Source: Parasponia andersonii
Lineage: Eukaryota; Streptophyta; Magnoliopsida; Rosales; Cannabaceae
Direction: 5' to 3'
Assembly: GCA_002914805.1 (NCBI GenBank)
Contig: JXTB01000084.1
Coordinates: forward strand, 351,625-415,624
DNA: 64,000 nucleotides
Part shown: positions 61,058 to 64,000 of the stretch, piece by piece
How positions within the stretch are numbered: position 1 is the stretch's first letter
How the letters are laid out: each line of letters opens with the position of its first letter
Position numbers and translations under genes: made by a program
Notes under the pieces: model-generated
Seen by the model: the letters and a program-made list of their open reading frames with translations, nothing else
What the model was told of the DNA's origin: nothing
Database searches by the model: none

Positions 61058-61591
61058 CAATAAACATTAATAATTTGTCTTCTTTAAAATGATAAGAAAC
61101 GTGAACTCTGTTTAAAATGTGTACAAGGTAAAGCCTCTGTGATGGGCATACTCGAAAAAAAAAAGTGTTTAAGCTGAGTTAATGACCAAGTTGATTTTAA
61201 GGACATTATGGCCATCTTTTCTTTTCTTTTTTTTCTTCTTTTTTTTTTTTATAAGTTTTTACATGCTTAATTGAATGTATGTGTGGTCTAGATTATTTTC
61301 TCCTTTTGTTATCTTTGAGTGTTATATTTTCTAGTACATACTATTGAATGTATATTTGGTCTCTACTATTTTCTCTTTTCCACATCCTTGAGTTTTTTAT
61401 TTTTTGGTATATATTAATTTATTTTAAGAACACCATTACATATTTGATTTCAATATACTTGGTAGTTAAAAAGCTAAATGTCGTAATTATGTTTGCCATG
61501 ATATCTTTGAGGTACAAATACTTTGAATTTATTTGATGGAAAATAACTATATAGCAAAGGCAAGCATAAACATAATGTGAAGAATGAAGAT
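61058..61591. other. Short AT-rich spacer between the copia and hAT elements
   Basis: There is no gene. Two diverged direct copies of a roughly 75-bp segment start with ATTGAATGTAT (about 61272 and 61343), and there is a long T/C run (61213-61250). Confidence 0.5.
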
Positions 61592-64000
61592 TAGGAATGG
61601 CAATGGGATGGATCGAGGACGGTTTTTAAATTATCATCTCCATCCCCGCATGTTAACTATAATACCATACCCGCCCCATTATCCATTTTTTCAGAGACGG
61701 GTACGGTGCGGGGATTAACCAAAGGGTAACGGGAAAAACCATGGTTAACCGTTACCCATTATAATGCTAATGAAAAAAAAAAAAAACCAAAAAGTGATAC
61801 TATGTAACAAAAATTTTGTTTTTCGTAATTGGCTTAACACAAAAATAGAAATAATATACTACATAATCTCAAATTCTAAAAGTTTAATATATAAGAACAT
61901 GTCTCAAAATTCATTAATCAAAATACAAAGCCAATAAAAAGTCTTTAACAATATATAGTAGCATAACGACTAAATTGACAAAGTTCAAATAAAAACACAA
62001 ATGACATATGTGATCTCCATCACCATGTTAAGTTATGATCTCTTGATTTTTCTTCAGCTCTAAGCGTTTAGTCCAGATCATAGTTGCATGGATCCTAAAG
62101 AATAAAGATTAAGCAATTTAAAATTTAATTCAACATGTTATACTAAGCAATAAGCATAAACAACAAATTATAGATCATTTACCTCTTCACCACAGTGATC
62201 TTGATCTTGTGGAAAACTTGAGCGTTCACCTGGTAAAAGGTTGAATAAAATGATCATACAATGGTTTAAAAAAAAAAAGAAAATAACTTTAATAGAGAAA
62301 TTGTATGAATGTTTACCTTGTTTTCCGTTCAAAATCCAATCTTGAGTACAAATCAAAGCCTCCAAAGTTTTTGGATGAAGCCTACTACGATGTGGACCAA
62401 CAATTCTACCACCAGTACTGAAAGTGGATTCAGAAGCAACAGTCGTCACAGGAATGGCCAAAATATCTCTAGCAATTGTCTGCAAAATAGGATACTTGAT
62501 TCCATTTGTCTTCCACCATGCTAGTATGTCAAACTCAGAATTCCTTGGTAAGACAGACTCCTCTAAATACTTATCTAGCTCTGATTTATAATTGTTTTGA
62601 GTGGTAGTATTACTAACAAACAGATCATAGTTACAAAGGATCCACATATGTATCATAAGTAACATTTGGCTGAGAAGCTTGAACAAAAGTATTTGAAAAG
62701 TTTTGTTCATCTTGACTAAACGTCAATTGATACTCTTTCACCAACTCATAGGTAATGTTACGAACTCCAACAATTTGTAATGAAGACTTGATTCCATAAA
62801 TCCGAAGAAAGTAATATTCGATCAACTTCATCTTATACCTTGGATCTAAAAGAGTTGCAACAGCCATTAAACCATGAATTGCATCCCAATACTTTAAAAA
62901 CTTCTCATTCATTCTTTTTGTCATTTCCTTGATATAGTCACAGCTTGATGTGAGCCACTCATCAATTGACATTTTAATTTCACAAACCTTAGGAAAGTAA
63001 ATATTTACTGTGAGTTATTTAGATCCAGAAAATAATTCTGTCACATGATAAAATAATTTTAATTTTTCGGAAATATCTTTTGCCAAAACCCAATCTTTGT
63101 CAAGAGGCAAAGATTTATAGGCTGATTCTCGTAGTTTCAAACGAGCAAAACAATCCTTGTAAATGAATACAGTACTAAGCATTAAATATGTCAAATTCCA
63201 CCTAGTCAAGCAATCAAGTGATAATACCTTAGTGCATGGAATGTTTAGTTGACGAGCAGTTTCTTTGAACTTTTCCAACCTCTTTGGTGTGGCTGTCCAA
63301 TAAGCTACACTAGTGCGGATTCTCTCGATACAAGCATCAAATAAAGACAGCTCATCCTTCACTATTAAGTTCAAGATATGTGCGCAGCAATGCATGTGAA
63401 ATAATTTTCCATTCAACAAGAGAGAACTCTTGAGTAACTTCTCTTTCATTTGAGGAATGATAGCATCATTAGTTGTACAATTGTCTACGGTTAGAGTGGA
63501 CAATTTACGATCGACATTCCAATCTAATAAGCACTCAACCAATACTTCAGAAATTGTTTCAGCATTGTGTGGGCATGGCACATACATAAACCTAAGACAT
63601 TAGACATATATATATATATATATATACATATAAGCAATTTGTTATAAAATAATGAAATATATATTTAACTTTCTATATCAAAATACATAAAATAAAAGTT
63701 ACACAAAAATAAATTAAATGTTGTACCTCATAATTCGACTATGTAAAATCTAAGAGTTATCAATCCAATGCACTGTCACAGTCATGTATCCTTTTTTTGG
63801 TTGGAGGCAGTCCACATGTCTGTAGTAATAGAAATCCTTCTGCGATTATTTTCCAACAGCTTTATTATCTTTTCCTTCTCATTTTCATATTTTTTTAGGA
63901 TATCAGCTCTAATGGTATTACGAGAGACTACCTTAAACAATAGTTGAAGACTATTTGAGTAGTCTCTGAACACCTCATACTCAACCATTGAAAGAGAATA
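61592..64000 (-). mobile_element. hAT transposon, one end in the window
   Basis: The left end starts near TAGGAATGGCAATGGGATGG, the G-rich start typical of many plant hAT elements (CAGGGATGGCAATGGGG-like), followed by GGGTACGGTGCGGGGATTA-style subterminal sequence. A minus-strand hAT transposase gene fills 62068-64000. The other terminus and the BED zinc-finger end of the gene lie beyond 64000, so the target duplication cannot be checked. Confidence 0.8.
62068..64000 (-). pseudogene. hAT transposase (RICESLEEPER-like), lightly broken, 5' part outside window
   Basis: Predicted minus-strand exons are 64000-63726, 63591-62317, 62229-62183 and 62094-62068, with GT-AG introns. The first exon reads NRRRISITTDMWTASNQKK, then shifts frame near 63785 and has a stop near 63752. 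The main exon has LDWNVDRKLSTLTVDNCTTN, then HCCAHILNLIVKD, TATPKRLEKFKETARQL and LDCLTRWNLTYLML. The C-terminal dimerisation domain reads DILAIPVTTVASESTFSTGG and LHPKTLEALICTQDWI. A TAA near 63016 and a one-base shift near 62640 break it. hAT transposases cut and paste in the nucleus, and this copy needs only a few changes from the family pattern, so its death is recent compared with the other elements. Confidence 0.85.

Noticed and set aside
1-64000. CRISPR array, phage or bacterial operon
   Set aside because: No evenly spaced short repeats with unique spacers, no bacterial gene order; the tandem arrays present are transposon-internal and have no spacers.

Overview
The window is nuclear DNA of a flowering plant, most likely a eudicot. 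It holds multi-exon genes with short GT-AG introns, plant-only gene families (Ole e 1-like secreted proteins and the plastid protein RSH1), and a dense, nested load of plant transposons: Ty1/copia, two Ty3/gypsy lineages, CACTA and hAT. Most non-coding sequence is very AT-rich, while the large gypsy element is clearly GC-richer. There is no sign of a prokaryotic or viral chromosome, CRISPR array or rRNA/tRNA gene.

Layout. 1-6065: decayed CACTA transposon (tnp2 transposase, second transposase domain, Ulp1-type protease). 6066-9301: AT-rich non-coding DNA with possible retroelement debris. 9302-17020: a dead Ole e 1-like gene, hit by a 150-bp insert with a target-primed signature and then split in exon 2 by a complete but dead chromovirus (10946-16951). 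17021-19937: non-coding, TE-like. 19938-25478: Ty1/copia element with a perfect 5-bp target duplication. 25479-27195: non-coding DNA holding the displaced upstream region of the next gene. 27196-41971: a large TAT-lineage Ty3/gypsy element with two RNase H domains, tandem repeats and an antisense, intron-containing gene. It also carries a 2.06-kb exact duplication joined at a single N, which is probably an assembly error. 42034-42958: intact Ole e 1-like gene. 43971-45089: three-exon gene for an unknown two-membrane-segment protein. 45957-52354 (minus): complete 24-exon RSH1 gene. 53161-61057 (minus): decayed Ty1/copia element interrupted by a 1.8-kb insert. 61592-64000 (minus): hAT transposon running off the window.

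How the parts relate. Only three ordinary host genes look functional: the second Ole e 1-like gene, the unknown membrane-protein gene, and RSH1. The last two are tail to tail. RSH1 should make a plastid (p)ppGpp enzyme that keeps the hydrolase HD pair but has lost the synthetase aspartate. The two Ole e 1-like copies appear to be an old tandem duplication. One was destroyed by a chromovirus inside its last exon. The other had a TAT element inserted just upstream of its TATA box, placing about 14.8 kb between core promoter and former upstream DNA. The most unusual item is the antisense gene near the 3' end of the TAT element, with its own TATA box and three predicted introns.
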